A stretch of 64,000 nucleotides of DNA from Dermatemys mawii (GCA_007922305.1 ML677351.1:16273119-16337118); one strand, 5' to 3'. Numbered from the stretch's first letter, positions 45,701 to 57,949 are shown. Translations and numbers: made by a program. The notes: generated by a model from the letters alone, not told the origin.

Positions 45701-46498
45701 CTGCAACATGATGCAACAACTACCACTATAATATTAAAATTATAAGCTTGGTTTAGTTCTGTAATTCCATGTGGACTAGTGCTACCAGTGTACTCCAGAC
45801 CACTGAGTTCAAATTAACTTGACATAAGGTTGGGTCCATCTGCAAACTGAACTACTTTCTTTGTACCAGATAGAATGGATCACTAGCAGTGAAGTTGTTT
45901 TATTATTCATAAGATAATGTACATAAGGAAAACAGTGCATTGCCACTTGCACTGCTAATGCTGCTTTCCTTGTTTCCAGGAAGCAGCCTGTAAGCAGTGG
46001 GAGAGCCTCTTCCTACCAACATGGACACAGTGAACAGGGTCCAAACTTACCCCATTCTTGGGGTTTGCCTTTATCAAAAAGTGATTTTTTTTTTTTTTAC
46101 TGGACTGGAAGAACCCACATTTTCAGAAAAACAGGCACTTTTCAGGTGTCTTGTTGATCACACAGAGTAACTGGTCACTCTTGAAAATGTGGCTTCTTAT
46201 TTTCTTAAACAAAATATAATACCTCAGCCTTGACTTTTTTTTTTTTTTAGTTTTTCTGTTCTTGGGGTTTATCCGTAAAGGACTCCTCCACTTCTGCCTC
46301 TAGTAGGTGGAAAATAATAGGATTCCCCTATCCTGGCTGCTAAGGTGAATCAGAGAAATAGCTCTGCATCTTTGCATAGGGTTTTAGAACATGACATCAG
46401 TGAGAGTGAGAAGAAATTTTCTACATCTTTATCCATAGCCCTAGAATCTAACAGTTCCATTACACAGACCATGTACAATACATATCTGGTTTGTGGAC
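45701..46498. other. Unassigned
   Basis: No gene or repeat recognised. Two poly-T runs of about 12 lie near 46087 and 46238. Confidence 0.35.
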
Positions 46499-46716
46499 TG
46501 TAACAGGGAGCTCAAAGGGCCAGGTGACCTAGTGGTTGGTCCACTGCCCTGAACTATGTACTACTGCTGTCTGTTCAGTTTGGGGAGTGGCATCTACGGT
46601 CCAAGATGCTGTGGTAGCTTATCTCTAATAGTGCCCCCTTGTGGAACCCGGGCAGCATACTGTTGCACTCCCAGGTTCCTCCAGGTGGGGCAGCCACATG
46701 ATTTTGGCAGGGTTGG
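46499..46716 (-). mobile_element. LTR-like element split by a younger LTR (left part)
   Basis: Edge TGTAACAGGGAG at 46499; the matching far edge TCCATTACA is at 47829. Removing the inserted LTR and its duplication leaves about 545 bp. I read it as an antisense Gypsy-type LTR because the TGTAA...TTACA edges resemble the other LTRs, but no outer duplication is visible. Confidence 0.5.
46712..46716. repeat. Target-site duplication GTTGG (left)
   Basis: GTTGG precedes TGTCATAAG and recurs exactly at 47498-47502. Confidence 0.87.
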
Positions 46717-47497
46717 TGTCATAAGTGTGAAGTAGCCTAGAATTAGTGTTTACCTGTAAGGGGTTAAGCTAAAGGTAACCTGAGAGGTGGACAACTGACC
46801 AATGAGAAATTCCTCAGGAGACAAAGGATTTTAAGTTTCAGTTTCTCTCGGGGTCTCTCTCTGTTCACCTCCGTTGTGGGATGAACACAGCTATGTCTTT
46901 CACTGTAACTATAAGATTCTATCAAGTGTTGTAGTCAGTAAGTTACCTTCTTTTTATCACTTGGAGGGTTCTCAGTGGTGAGTGTTGGCTGGGTGCTTCT
47001 TGATATTGTAAGCTTCAGCAGAGATATCAACAGTGGGAGAAAGTTGCCTCGGGGGAGAGGTTTGGTTTCTGAATCCTTTTGTTGATTATGGTAGATGCTG
47101 TTCTATTGATGGTTATAAGGGATTTATTTCCTTTCTTTTTTTTTGTTAAAATCTTTCTTTTAAGAAGCTGACTGCTTGTTTTCCATTGTGTAAGATCCTG
47201 GTTTTGGATCGGGCACGTCTCGCAGGATCAGGTGAGGTTTGGTTTTTTTATTCTCTCAAGCTTTCCAGGGAAGGAAGAAGTTTGGGGGGTTAGTGGAAAG
47301 GGAAAGAAGGGTCCCAAACTACCCTTGACCTAGTTTGGTGGTAGCAGCGTACCAGGTCCGGATACAGAAGAAGTTGTGTTCTGGGGAAAAACATTTTAAC
47401 CCAAGCTGGTAAAATAAGCTTTTGGGGGTTATTTCTTTTTTCATGCGGGTCCCCACATCTGTACCCTAGAATTCAGAGTGGGGAGGCAATCCTGACA
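46717..47497 (+). mobile_element. Endogenous retrovirus-type solo LTR, copy 2 (781 bp)
   Basis: Same family as 13241-14029, with identical termini TGTCATAAG...CCTGACA and near-identity throughout, flanked by an exact 5-bp duplication GTTGG. The polyadenylation-like hexamer that is ATTAAA in copy 1 reads GTTAAA here (47145-47150), and the G run of copy 1 is only five Gs here. No internal proviral sequence remains. Confidence 0.9.
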
Positions 47498-47829
47498 GTT
47501 GGAATGCCACAAGGTCTCCATGCTTTGGTCTCTGCATTCCTCCCAGACTGGGTACTCCTAGGCATTTTTCTCAGTCTCCTTTGGCGCTGGAGATGGTGCT
47601 TAGTTCCCGCTGGCTACCTCAGCTGGCAGGCTTGTCATCCTTCCTCCCAGCAGGGAAGTAACTAGCTCCTGCTTTTTTCCAGTCACATCTGAAGTGAACC
47701 AGGATCCCTCTTTTCCTCTCCCCTGCAGGCCTAGCATCAGCAGCAAGTAAAACAGGGTGGGGCTAGCTGGGTCCAAAGGCTCTCTTTAACCGTTTCTGTA
47801 CTGGTGGGTGGTTTCTCTGCTCCATTACA
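47498..47829 (-). mobile_element. LTR-like element split by a younger LTR (right part)
   Basis: Continues the element begun at 46499 and ends with ...CTGCTCCATTACA. It has GC-rich wording such as 'ctctttaaccgtttctgtac'. Confidence 0.5.
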
Positions 47830-48009
47830 TATCCCCCTCTCATTATTCAGATCCTCCCTGCCCTACACACATCTTCTCTTCTTGACCCTATAAAAAGAAG
47901 TGTGCATTCGGGGAGGGGTGGCTTGTGTCTTTCATCCCAGTATTGGAAAGAGAAGGACTGGAGGAAGAGGCACACATCAGAATTCATGGTTTAGGCATAG
48001 GTTTAGGCA
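47830..48009. other. Unassigned
   Basis: Short gap between repeats. Nothing recognised. Confidence 0.35.
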
Positions 48010-48305
48010 TGGCATGGCATGTAGCCTTTTCTTTCAGGTTGATCTAAAACCAAAATTTGTTCAATTTTTTAGCCAATCGGAAAGAAAAAAAGCCCCAGTA
48101 ATTTCACAGCAAACAAAACATTTTGTTTGATTTCAACAGAAATATTTTGATTACATTTAATGCTTTTTCTAATAGAATTTCTACTTTTTAATAATTTCAG
48201 CATATCAGCTCAAATTTACAGAGTGTTTTAGAGGGCCAGAATATGCATTTCCTCCTCCCGCCAGCTTTCCCAAAAGTTTTGGTTGAAAAATTTCACCAGC
48301 TCTAC
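48010..48305. mobile_element. Degenerate copy of the T-rich hAT-like element
   Basis: Ends ...AAATTTCACCAGCTCTAC at about 48304, like the right end of the element at 61352-61950 (...TTTTTTGACCAGTTCTA), with A/T-rich 'aacaaaacattttgtttgat' inside. The left end was not identified. Confidence 0.35.
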
Positions 48306-48597
48306 CATGTAGAAGGAGGTGCTTTTGACATGCTGACCAATTGATCAAATGTTTTTGCAACCAAGTAAAGGAGCTGCTTATGACCCATGAAGTCCCCGAC
48401 TCGGGTATGTAGATATTTCTAAATAGAAGACCATTTAACAGGAGATTATTATCACTAATTTCTAGGAGGCCAATCCATATAACAGCCACTGCTATAATTA
48501 CAGATTTTTACAAAAATAGTTTAGTCATCCAGCATAACAGTCCACAACTCACATGTGATGAGTTTAATTATTCTGGAGTTTTTCCCAGCATATAAAC

Positions 48598-48700
48598 CAG
48601 GGATCGGCAACGTTGGCATGCGGGACCGCAGGGTAAGCACCCTTAGTGGGCCCCCACCAGTTTGTTTACTTGCTGTTTCGCTGACAGTGGCTCTCACTGG
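48598..48700 (+). mobile_element. hAT-type element left end
   Basis: CAGGGATCGGCAACGTTGGC followed by GC-rich 'cccccaccagtttgtttact', matching a common hAT terminus (CAGGGGTCGGCAAC type). No right end was found. Confidence 0.55.
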
Positions 48701-50801
48701 TTATAGGTCAGCTTACTGTTAAGGTCAAATCAGCAGTCCAAGCAAAGTATATGGAACTTGCAGAATACCCCACCCAAATTAAGGAACAGCAATACCATCT
48801 TTTTGTTCAGTGTTTTGTCTGTGACAAGACTCCTAAGTGCAATAATGCAAATAAATAATAAATTGTACTGAAGCTAATTGCAAAGCAAATCCTAGCTGGT
48901 AAACATGCTGGCAAGAGTCATACCAAATAATCAGTTGCTCTCATAGTCAAAGGAATGCTACTGCCAAAGGAACAAGGAAAACCACCTGAGCTGCAGATAG
49001 ACCTGAATTTAAGGGTGAAGTCATGCACAATGAAGTTATATCAGGGATGAATTTGGACCAGAGATCAGTGGATTTATAAAATGAACATTTTTGCTAGAGA
49101 AACTGCATTAATAATCAGTTGCCAAATGAAGCTGGTGGTTTTGTTGTTATATGTATTGGAACACCCTTTTATCCAATAAAAAAGGGGACGTTTCAGGATA
49201 GTATACTAAGCACCAGTGCACAGAAAAAGCTAATGGGTCTTACAGATTAAATTATTGGTTATGTTATCATACTGCTCAGTGAAGTTCGCAATGAAGACTT
49301 TTCATTGAAAAACTGAGGACTGCAAAGTCAAAGTAAAAAGAAAGGAACAGGTATGTGAAAATTAGCACTAGATCCCTGTGGGTTAATTTTGTGGTTTTAC
49401 ACATCAGTTTTGGCTCTGGTGTGGATGGTTATTTTTAGTTAGAGGTGTTTTTTTTAAACAGTATCTGCTGAAGCTCTACAGCTGCACTGCTGTATATTTT
49501 TGGGTTAAAAAAAGACAAAAGATCATTCATTTATTTAAGACTGCTAATACCATTTTCATTTGGCAAATATTGATTGTGTATATGAGTTTTGAATGAGTTT
49601 GAAATTAACATGGCAATTTTTGATTGTCAACAGCTTCAGTTTCTACAGTGTCTATCATGCCAAAATGTCTGTTTGCTAATGTGCAGCAGCATCACTAATT
49701 GATGTCAGCACAGAATCATATTTAACAGTTGCTATAAAATCAGCAAAGAGAACAGAGTGTAGACCCACAAAAAGATGCTCTTTTTCTCTCTCTCTTCTAG
49801 TAACAGAAGTAAGAAGCAGTTAAATATTTTGGACAGGGTGTGTTTTCCCTCATCAGGTTACTGCCATTCTTAGAAGTTTGAGCTTAGGGTAAAATTCTTA
49901 AGATGTTTGAAACATAAATACATAATTTCAACTTGTATCCACTGATGTGTCATATAAGTTGTTTAATTTCTTATTTTGTCTTTATTTTAAAGAACGATGG
50001 GCCTATGTGATAGTTCTTTTTATTATCTGCCTGGCTGGGTCTTTGTAAATAGAAGTAGGGGACATGTTCAAATAGTGACAGTATCTAGAATTCAAGAGGA
50101 TCAATTTCAGCTAAACACGCCTGTATTTTTAGCATAGCTTCTTTCAGCTCAAATGTAAACAAAGCAAAGAGATGAAGTGTCACTGTGTATTGATCTTTTT
50201 AGTATGTTTCAATGCACATTTTAATTGGCAATCATTCTTGAAATATTGATCCCCTCCCTCTCCAGTGTGGCATCTTTACTTTCTTATCCTTTTCTCCACT
50301 TTTCAGATGAAATCATTTGTTTCCTGTGATTATTTTTTCATTGTTTTCCTATAATGTGGATGTTGGGAAATGTTTAGTAGACAGGGAAGGATGTGAATCA
50401 GAATTGCTCTTTAATTCATTATCAAGTCAGAAACTTGTTCTGAAAAATAAATTTAGTAGTCTCATCCTCTAAAATGAGCCTCAGTGAAAAGGAACCAAAC
50501 AAACAGCTGATGTCCTTTAGGCAGAAGAATTTATGCTGTTGTCTATAGAAGAAACTGTCACATTTGGACATGCAATAAGATTCCCTTCAGGTGGAAGTAT
50601 AATATCAATTCACCTTTCTTGTATGTTATTTTCATCCACTATTCTCCAGGCTGAAATTTGTTTCAAACTTCTCTGTAAATAAATGAATTAGGAATAAAAC
50701 AATGTAATTTTCAAATGGCTGATCTTTTGGTGCTGTTTTAATTAATATTTGCTTTCTTACTGCATAGGTTTCTGATATGTGCCATAAAATTCATATTATT
50801 T
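48701..50801. other. Mostly repeat-poor unassigned stretch
   Basis: A short open stretch at 48691-48855 contains QCFVCDKTPKC, with paired cysteines, but is under 60 codons and unplaced. From about 48860 to 50800 no repeat or gene is recognised. Confidence 0.35.
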
Positions 50802-51835
50802 TGTGACCATCATGCCAGTTGGCACACTGTTATTGAGATGTATACCCAAAAGATGGCATGTAATATATAATTGGAAAACTAATAACTCACTGAACATTAA
50901 TATTCTTGAGCGATGTATATCCAGTAAACCCACAATGGACTGTATAGCTATCTGCTGGGAATGCCTAAGCCTAAGCCATGGCCATTCCAAAAAAAGAGAT
51001 GTGGGTCTGCCTACCTGAAAGTGTCTCTGGTGCACATTAAACAAGATGCGGCCGTGGCCAAAGACAAAGAAGAGCACATTTACATGCAAGGTAACCAAAG
51101 CCATCAGGAGAGCAAGTGGGAACAGATGAATACTTTATCTCAGTGCAGGGATGGAGACCGCACCCTCAGGAAGCCTTCCTGCCTCTGGAAACAGGGTCAA
51201 TGAACTTTGAAGAGAGAGAGAGAGAGAGAGGCCATTTTATCATCCTTCTGAGCAGACAAAGGAACCAAGCACTTCCAACTCTGTGCAGGGTCCTGACCAG
51301 AGAGCTTGGTCTACCATGCTGGAAAAGAGACTTGGTGAGAAACACTACTTTGAACAAGGGACTCTAATTTGTTAAATCAGGTTGTAGTCTCAGAAGCATA
51401 TTTTTACTAGTTTGCTTGTAACCCTTTCTACCTTAGGTTTAAGTGATATCAAATATATCACTTTTTTAATAAATTGGTTTTATTTTTACTATAAACCAGT
51501 TCAGCGCTTTAATTAAGATTAACCCCAATGAAAGTGATAAGCTGTGGGGCCTTGCCGGTTTAAGGGAGCAGCAAACTTAATTACTTCTGTATGTGTTCAG
51601 GGAGAGGGCTGAACACTACAGGGCAGATGGTTTGGGAGAAATTCAGGACTGGGGGATGTTGGACTCATCCTACAAAAAGTAACTGGGTAGTGCAAGCCAG
51701 GGAGTGACTTGCATGCTTGTAGGCAGGCTATTGTATCAGAGCTATAAGCCACAGCAGCATAGCCTTTAAGGCACCGAGACTTACTGGGCAGGCGATGACA
51801 CAGCCCCTTATTGGTCTGAGTTGAACCCCAAAGCA
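50802..51835 (+). mobile_element. Long LTR of an LTR retroelement (about 1.03 kb)
   Basis: Starts TGTGACCATCATGCCAGTTG and contains an AATAAA at 51467-51472 in the context 'tttttaataaattggtttta' followed by 'tactataaaccagttcagcg', typical of the polyadenylation region of a large turtle LTR family. An (AG)n run lies near 51211-51232. The 3' edge is uncertain. If it ends ...CCAAAGCA at 51835, the flanks tattt and tatat agree at 4 of 5. Frames of 60-100 codons on both strands are incidental. Confidence 0.6.
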
Positions 51836-52828
51836 TATATAATTTTTTTCCTGCTTAGTTTCCACATGGCATGAAGGATGTGAGGACTACACGTTCACAG
51901 TTATACATTGTCACAATCAAATCATTCCCTGCTATCAACAGCACTGCCAGGGCTGTATTCAGGTTCTTAATGTATAAATGAGAAAGGCTAAGGTGTTTGA
52001 TCACATGAGGTTACTTTTTTTTTTTCTCAACTCCTTCAATGGGAGCTGAGGGGACACACTGCATTGCAGAATGGGGCTAACTGACATGTAAAGCCATTTG
52101 CTGCACACTAGAATTTGTTTCTAAAACATTATTGTTTCATCTTTTAGAAAAAGAAAAAAGTTTACGTTGCTTAATATATATAATATATATATAATATAAT
52201 ATTTTACTAACATGTCTGCTCCTCACTCGTAGCCTTCTGAAACAGAGGAAATCCCGCAGCCTGGAATGGTAAGACGGGGAATTTCTTTCCATCTCTTAAC
52301 TTAGGGTCTGATCTAAGTAGGTGTTTGTAGGGTCAGGGCCATAATTTGTGAAAAATGAAGTACTGCTCAGCCATCATAATAAAGATTGGAGAGGTAGTTT
52401 TGAGTCAAATTCCGTTTCTTAGGAAGACTTTTATTGCTATAACTGTTAGATATGAGCAATATATGTATATTTAACAAAAATGGGAGTCAGTGATTTTAAG
52501 CCAGTTAATGACTTCATCCTTATTATTTGTGATGGGAAAAGAACTCCTAATAGATTTGGTTTTGCTTCTGTTTTCTATCAGGAGAGTTAAAGCACAGAAA
52601 ATATGAATTCTAGCTGGCATGTGTTTTTATACTAATTAAGCAAACAGGAAACCAGTATGTATTAATCCATTTCCTAATCGTACCAATGGACTTTTGAAAG
52701 CAACGAAAAAGAGATTTTTGAGCTAAGGTTTGTTTCTAGAGCTGGTTGAATAGTAGTTTCAAAGTTATTTGTGAATAATTCTTTCTCCAGTTGATTGGAA
52801 AAAATATTGAATAGTTTATTTGCTAAAG
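51836..52828. other. Unassigned; AT microsatellite at 52171-52203
   Basis: Contains an alternating TA tract with near-palindromic symmetry at 52171-52203. Otherwise nothing recognised. Confidence 0.45.
52821..52828. repeat. Target-site duplication TGCTAAAG (left)
   Basis: Repeated exactly at 53169-53176 on the other side of the hAT MITE. Confidence 0.9.
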
Positions 52829-53168
52829 CAGGGGTCTCCAAACTTTAGGAGACGAGGGCCATGTTAGATTTTTGAAGGGGTTTCGCGGGCCGAAGTGACT
52901 GAAAAAATTCAATATACGCAAAAATATGCAAAATCCCCCTCCTTTGCTCCTCCGGCCGCTGCCACGCCCCCCCCTTACTCCTCTAGCCACTGCCGTGGGG
53001 GCACTCGCCCCTCCGCACATGGGGCCACCAGCAGCAGCTCTTGGGGCACGGGGGATGCAGCAGCAGCTTCTCCACATGCCTGCTTGGCATGCCTACTCAG
53101 CTGGAGGGCCAGACAAATTGAAGCCATGGGCTGGATCCGGCCCCCGGGCCATAGTTTGGAGACCCCTG
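52829..53168. mobile_element. hAT MITE (340 bp) with perfect 8-bp TSD
   Basis: Both ends read inward as CAGGGGTCTCCAAACT (16 identical bases), a classic hAT terminus, flanked by an exact TGCTAAAG duplication. The interior is GC-rich (ccgctgccacg and similar) in an AT-rich setting and encodes nothing. The several 80-100-codon frames on both strands are by-products of GC content. Confidence 0.93.
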
Positions 53169-53176
53169 TGCTAAAG

Positions 53177-55549
53177 GATTGCAATATATGAAACCAGAAC
53201 CAATTTTCAAGTTGTATTGACACACATTTGATGCCTTTCAACCTACCATGTTCGATAGCATATCAAAAACTGATGCCCAGTTCAACTGTAGATGCTAGAT
53301 AATTGAAAATACAAACTAAAGTGGAGTGTTTTGGATATTGCATAGCATGCATAAAATTCTGCAGGGAGTCCATCTTTAGCTGGAAGTTTACCAAAAAGAA
53401 ATGTTTAGCTGTCATTTTAATTTCCTGTAATTATATCAGAGTTGTTAGTTTTTCATTGCCCTCATTTAGTAGCTAATTAAGAATGCCAGATTGTTTTTTT
53501 CCTTGCAGAAAGTTAAAACCAGCAAGGAAATCATGTATCAATACATTGCCGAAAGCCTAACTGTGAGATGGTATACTTAAAAACAGCAATTCAAACATTG
53601 GTTGATTTGTTCAACATCATCTGAAGCAGATTTTTGTTGTTACCTCATTTGAAGCATGATCCTGCTCACGTTTAGGCAGGCTGGGACTCTTAAAACTTCA
53701 TCCTTCCAAGGGCTGAGCTGTCTGGCCCCAATGCAATGAAATGCTTAAACATGTGCCTACATGAGCAGTCCCATTCACTTCACTAAATCCAGCTCACATG
53801 CTTGAAGTGAGCACATATTTAAGTGTCTTACTAGACAAGGGCTCAGAGACTTGTTCGGAGTGAGGCTTTAGAATGGTTATGATATAAGGGAACATTCCAT
53901 ATTTTTCTGTTGGTCTTTTGTGTTCTGCATGATGGGAAAGCCTCCAGGAAACCTTGGGTGGCTTGTCAGTCCCCCATAGTGAGCCTTACCAGGCTTCTTA
54001 GGGGTCTCAACTCTTACCCCCTGGATCATTGTTGGCTCTCTAGATCTTAGCAAGTCTGTTGGTTCCCAATAAGCCTGTTTCCTCTTGCTGGAGGCTGAAA
54101 TCCTGCTCTGAGTTCTGAGGAGTCACCAAAGGCCTAATAGACGGTTGGTTTTGGGGCCCCCTCAGGTGAACCTCAATCGCACAGAGGATCAGATTAGAGA
54201 CTGTCTGGGCCTTAGGTGATGTCTCAACAATGGGTGCAGTGCAGCAGGCACCAGGACTGCAGCCATCACCGTTAGTTATGAGCATGACATTGAACAGAAC
54301 AGGGACTTAATGGATATAAGGGTGGCCTTATAACAGGCCACTTTGATGAAAATCCTCAAACCTCAGTCAAAATTCTTTTAAAATAATCAGGGATATTATT
54401 TTCCACATTGGATGTGCGGGAGAATACATCTTGTTTAACAACTTTATTTTCCCCCAGACAATCTTGAATAAGTCGTGTGTTAGTAGGCCAGCAAGGAAGA
54501 ATATATCAGGCTTTTTAATTTTTGCTGTAGGAAGGTATGATTCTCTCTTCTGACAACTGCAATAGCCTGCAGAGCTTTCTTCAATATTATGGGAGGGGAA
54601 GGGGACAAGGAGACACTACATATTCTCCTAGGACGCCTGAACTGCATTTGTGGCAGCTTCCTCCCTGTACCTTGGATAGCAACATAATGCTACAGTTGAG
54701 CACTGACTGGTTTTGTCTCATGCGGTTTCTTTTAGAACTTATGTGGTGTAGCCCTAAATGTATTATTGTAATAAAGGAGACTGAGTTAATATTAATTATT
54801 CACCTAGCCCTTTTAAAAAACCTTATAGGAAACTACATTAGGGTCCCTAAGTAATGAAGCATTAAAAAACCATCTGGAGGCTCTAAAACAATTGTAATGT
54901 AAAGAATGGTACTAGCACTGGAGCATGACTGGAAAGGCAGATGATATGATCCATTGTCATAAGAAGCACTCAGGAACATAAAATTAGGGTATTTCAGAAA
55001 GAAGTCTTAATATTATTATAGTTGAGTTATTCCAAGATTATAAAGATTAATTTCTGCTGCCTGCATACAATACAGTGTCCTTCATTTAGCTATATACAAA
55101 ACTAAATAAAATGAATTGATTGGAGTGGGGAACTAGCATATATTTTTCCAAATCGTACAAAGTACCTCTATAGTTATTCTGACTTTCAGCAACCAGTTCA
55201 AGTGATATTTTTTTTCTTTTGACACTTAAAAGTAAAACTTGATACTAGAGCTGTAAAAATGTGTTGGGGGCGGGGGTGGGGAGTGGGATTTGAGTCCTGG
55301 AGCTGTACAGAGCTCAGTTGTTTTCCCTTCTCCTACAGAAAAAAATAGCCTTTGAGGCCCAAAGACCCTATTTGCGTTGCTGCCAAATTTTAGTCTATGT
55401 ATTCCTGAGGATGTGGGTAAAGAGGATCATATTGTGTAAGTTACATAGTCAGTCTTCCTTGTCACTGACTGGCTGAGATTACCCACATGATCATTATGAT
55501 GTTTCTTATGGATGGCTATGCAGAGACAGTTTAAAAAAAAGGTGGGAAA
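53177..55549. other. Unassigned
   Basis: About 2.4 kb without a recognised gene. A degenerate dispersed-repeat zone with 'aaatgcttaaacatgtgcct' lies at about 53730-53840. The GC-richer block 53940-54340 resembles retroelement DNA but has no termini or motif I can name. Confidence 0.35.
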
Positions 55550-55551
55550 TA
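55550..55551. repeat. TA target duplication (left)
   Basis: TA precedes CAGGCATGTC and recurs at 55767-55768. Confidence 0.7.
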
Positions 55552-55766
55552 CAGGCATGTCGCGTCTTAGGCATATTTAACTTACGCGATTTCCGCTTTA
55601 CCTGGTCGGCAAAAAAAAAAAGAAAGGGGAAATTTTTTTTTAAAAAACTTTCTGTACAGGATGTGATTTCGCCCGCCATTGAAATCAACGGGCTCTGGCT
55701 ATATGCGGTTTCTGCTTTATGCAGTAACCGTGGAACGGAACCCTCATGCAAGACATGACATGCCTG
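55552..55766. mobile_element. Tc1/mariner Tigger-like MITE (215 bp)
   Basis: Inverted ends CAGGCATGTCGCGTCTT (left) and CAGGCATGTCATGTCTT (right, read inward) differ at two positions and are flanked by TA. The CAGGCAT start with a 'gcgatttccgctttacc' interior is typical of pogo/Tigger miniature elements. An A-run lies near 55610. No transposase. Confidence 0.85.
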
Positions 55767-55768
55767 TA

Positions 55769-56679
55769 CTTCAAATGCTGTGAGATTCTTCTGGCCCAGT
55801 TCCTGCTGAAGTAAACAAGAGTTGAATGTGCTTCAGTATCTGGCCCTTTGTCCCTACTGACATCAATGGGAGTAGGACTGCCGAAGCCATATGTAAGCGA
55901 TTCAGTATCACACAGGGTACCCATACAACATATGTACTTTCTCTGCATTGCCAACAGTTACCACAAAGTGTTATGGAAGAAGCCCTAGTTTTCCCTTGCA
56001 CTTAGTACAGGAACTGTATAGCATATGATGAGAATTTTTCTCTTTTTGATAGTAACCACTTTGTATGTACCATATCACCTGATGATGCTGTGAGATAGTC
56101 AACATGCACTATATTTGTTGAAACAAATTGAATTTGGATTTAGTTCAACAGACCTGAATGTGACTTATGCAGGCCAGCTTGGATTGTGACCCAACTGTTC
56201 TTTCAACTCCAAAAAGCGTCGCTATTATTTGTCACTAATAGTTTGTTAGCCATTTATTTGGAAACTAAACCTAGTGATAATTGACTTTATAAATAGTCAC
56301 TCTGGAACTCTGATAAAGAAATCTCTTGAAGGAATACAGTAAGATTTTTTTCATATGGAATCTGATAATTTTCCTTGTTTGATCTTAACAATTTAACATT
56401 TGCATACATCCTCTTAATACCATTTTAAGTTGCCTATACAAAGAAGGCTCCTTTCTGAAATAGCCAAGAAAAGGGAGGAGCTTTCCAAAAATTCAGGCAA
56501 TTCTCTTGCTCAGCAAATTACTCTTTTAAATATATTGAATAGAACTGGTCAACTTATTCCAGAAGAGTCATGAGTTTTTCGCTTTCCTCTGCAGCATAAG
56601 ACACAGGTCACGTGCAGGTGAAAACCAGTGCAAATGGTGGATTCTCTATAATTTGAAGTCTTTACATCATGATTTGAGG
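55769..56679. other. Unassigned
   Basis: One copy of the dispersed palindrome is near 55854-55876. No gene recognised. Confidence 0.35.
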
Positions 56680-56812
56680 ACTTCAGTAACTCAGCCAGAG
56701 GTTAGGGGTCTATTACAGGAGTGGATGGGTGAAGTTCTGTGGCCTGCAATGCACAGGCGGTCAGACTAGATGATCATGATGGTCTCTTCTGACCTTAAAG
56801 TCTTTGAGTCAG
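56680..56812 (+). mobile_element. CR1 LINE 3' end, sense
   Basis: Contains 'agttctgtggcctgcaatgc', 'cagactagatgatcatgatg' and 'tctgaccttaaagtctttga', the 3' end of a second CR1 subfamily, the same type as the antisense copy at 20755. Confidence 0.85.
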
Positions 56813-57949
56813 CAAGAATCTAGGAGCTCCCTCCACTCAGCAGTCCATGCGCCTAAGCAGCGCCCTCCTTTTGTATTAGGGTTGAGAGGGGAAGGAGAAG
56901 GAAAAACGCCACCTCATTCCAAACTTCTGTTAAATAGCTTCAGTGAACATAGAAAATTATAAGAGCTGTGACATTAGGCTGCTTGTGGCAATGTGGTTAG
57001 GCTAAAACACTGCATTTCACAAGAGCCAAAGCCAGGAAAAACAAATCTAAGGCTGCAGTTCTGTCCTTACCTCACCCTGTACTGCAGTGTATGCTGGATG
57101 CTAAGTGAAGTCACTTGCTATTTGGAGACCTTTCTGTTCCTCACATGATAGGGTGATCTAAGGATAAAGTTACAGCTTGAACTCTGAAGTTTTCATGCTT
57201 TAGTAGGTATGAGTTTAAGTGAACGTAGGTTAATTCCTTTTATTGTTCTAGTATTTACAAATAAAAGTGCAGAGCTAAGAAATGAATTCAAGCTATTGAA
57301 TCTTTTGAACTAGTAGGTCGGTAAGGATCAGAAGCGGTTGTCTTCTGAAGGCTGATTTATGAAATAAAATGGTGGATTAAGTCCTAGATGAGGAGATGTG
57401 CCTCAAGGTGGAGTGACCCTCTGAAGAGAGTTGAGCTCAGCCCTCACCTGTGATGGATCAGCTGCCTCCTAACTGGTGCTATGAAGCTAGGAATCAGGTG
57501 ATAACTAAGAGGTCACCTGTTCTTCATAAGAGCCAGCAAACAGCTCAGTTGTTAGGGACAGTTGCAATGAGTGGGAAGTTTCTACTTCAGGAGAAGAATA
57601 GAGTTAGTTTGTGGAGTGTAAACTAAAACAGGGACCTTTTGGACTTCTGGGGCATCAGAATTTTCTGTAGTTTTAAGTGAACTTTCTCTGCCTTGGTTTC
57701 ACTGACTGTATGCTCCACACTCCTACTGCCCTCCCCACAGTCTCTTCACCTTAGCCTCACTCCACAGCTGGGTCTTGTACACATATCTTTTCCCCTGCCC
57801 TGTCCCTCCTTTCAGTGTCCCCTCTCTTCTTGCCATATGGCTTAAAACCGAATTAATCCTCAACCCTGGCCCCTCCTCTCTCCCACCATGCAAATTATAG
57901 CACATACATGACATTTGCCATCTTCACATTCACTCCCACCCAGTGTCTG
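56813..57949. other. Unassigned
   Basis: No gene or repeat recognised. Confidence 0.35.

Noticed and set aside
46520..46600. tRNA-like wording ('gacctagtggttggtccac')
   Set aside because: Resembles a box A but has no cloverleaf or convincing box B; it lies inside an LTR-like element.
52823..53241. Four overlapping 80-100-codon frames
   Set aside because: All within the GC-rich hAT MITE with perfect TSD.
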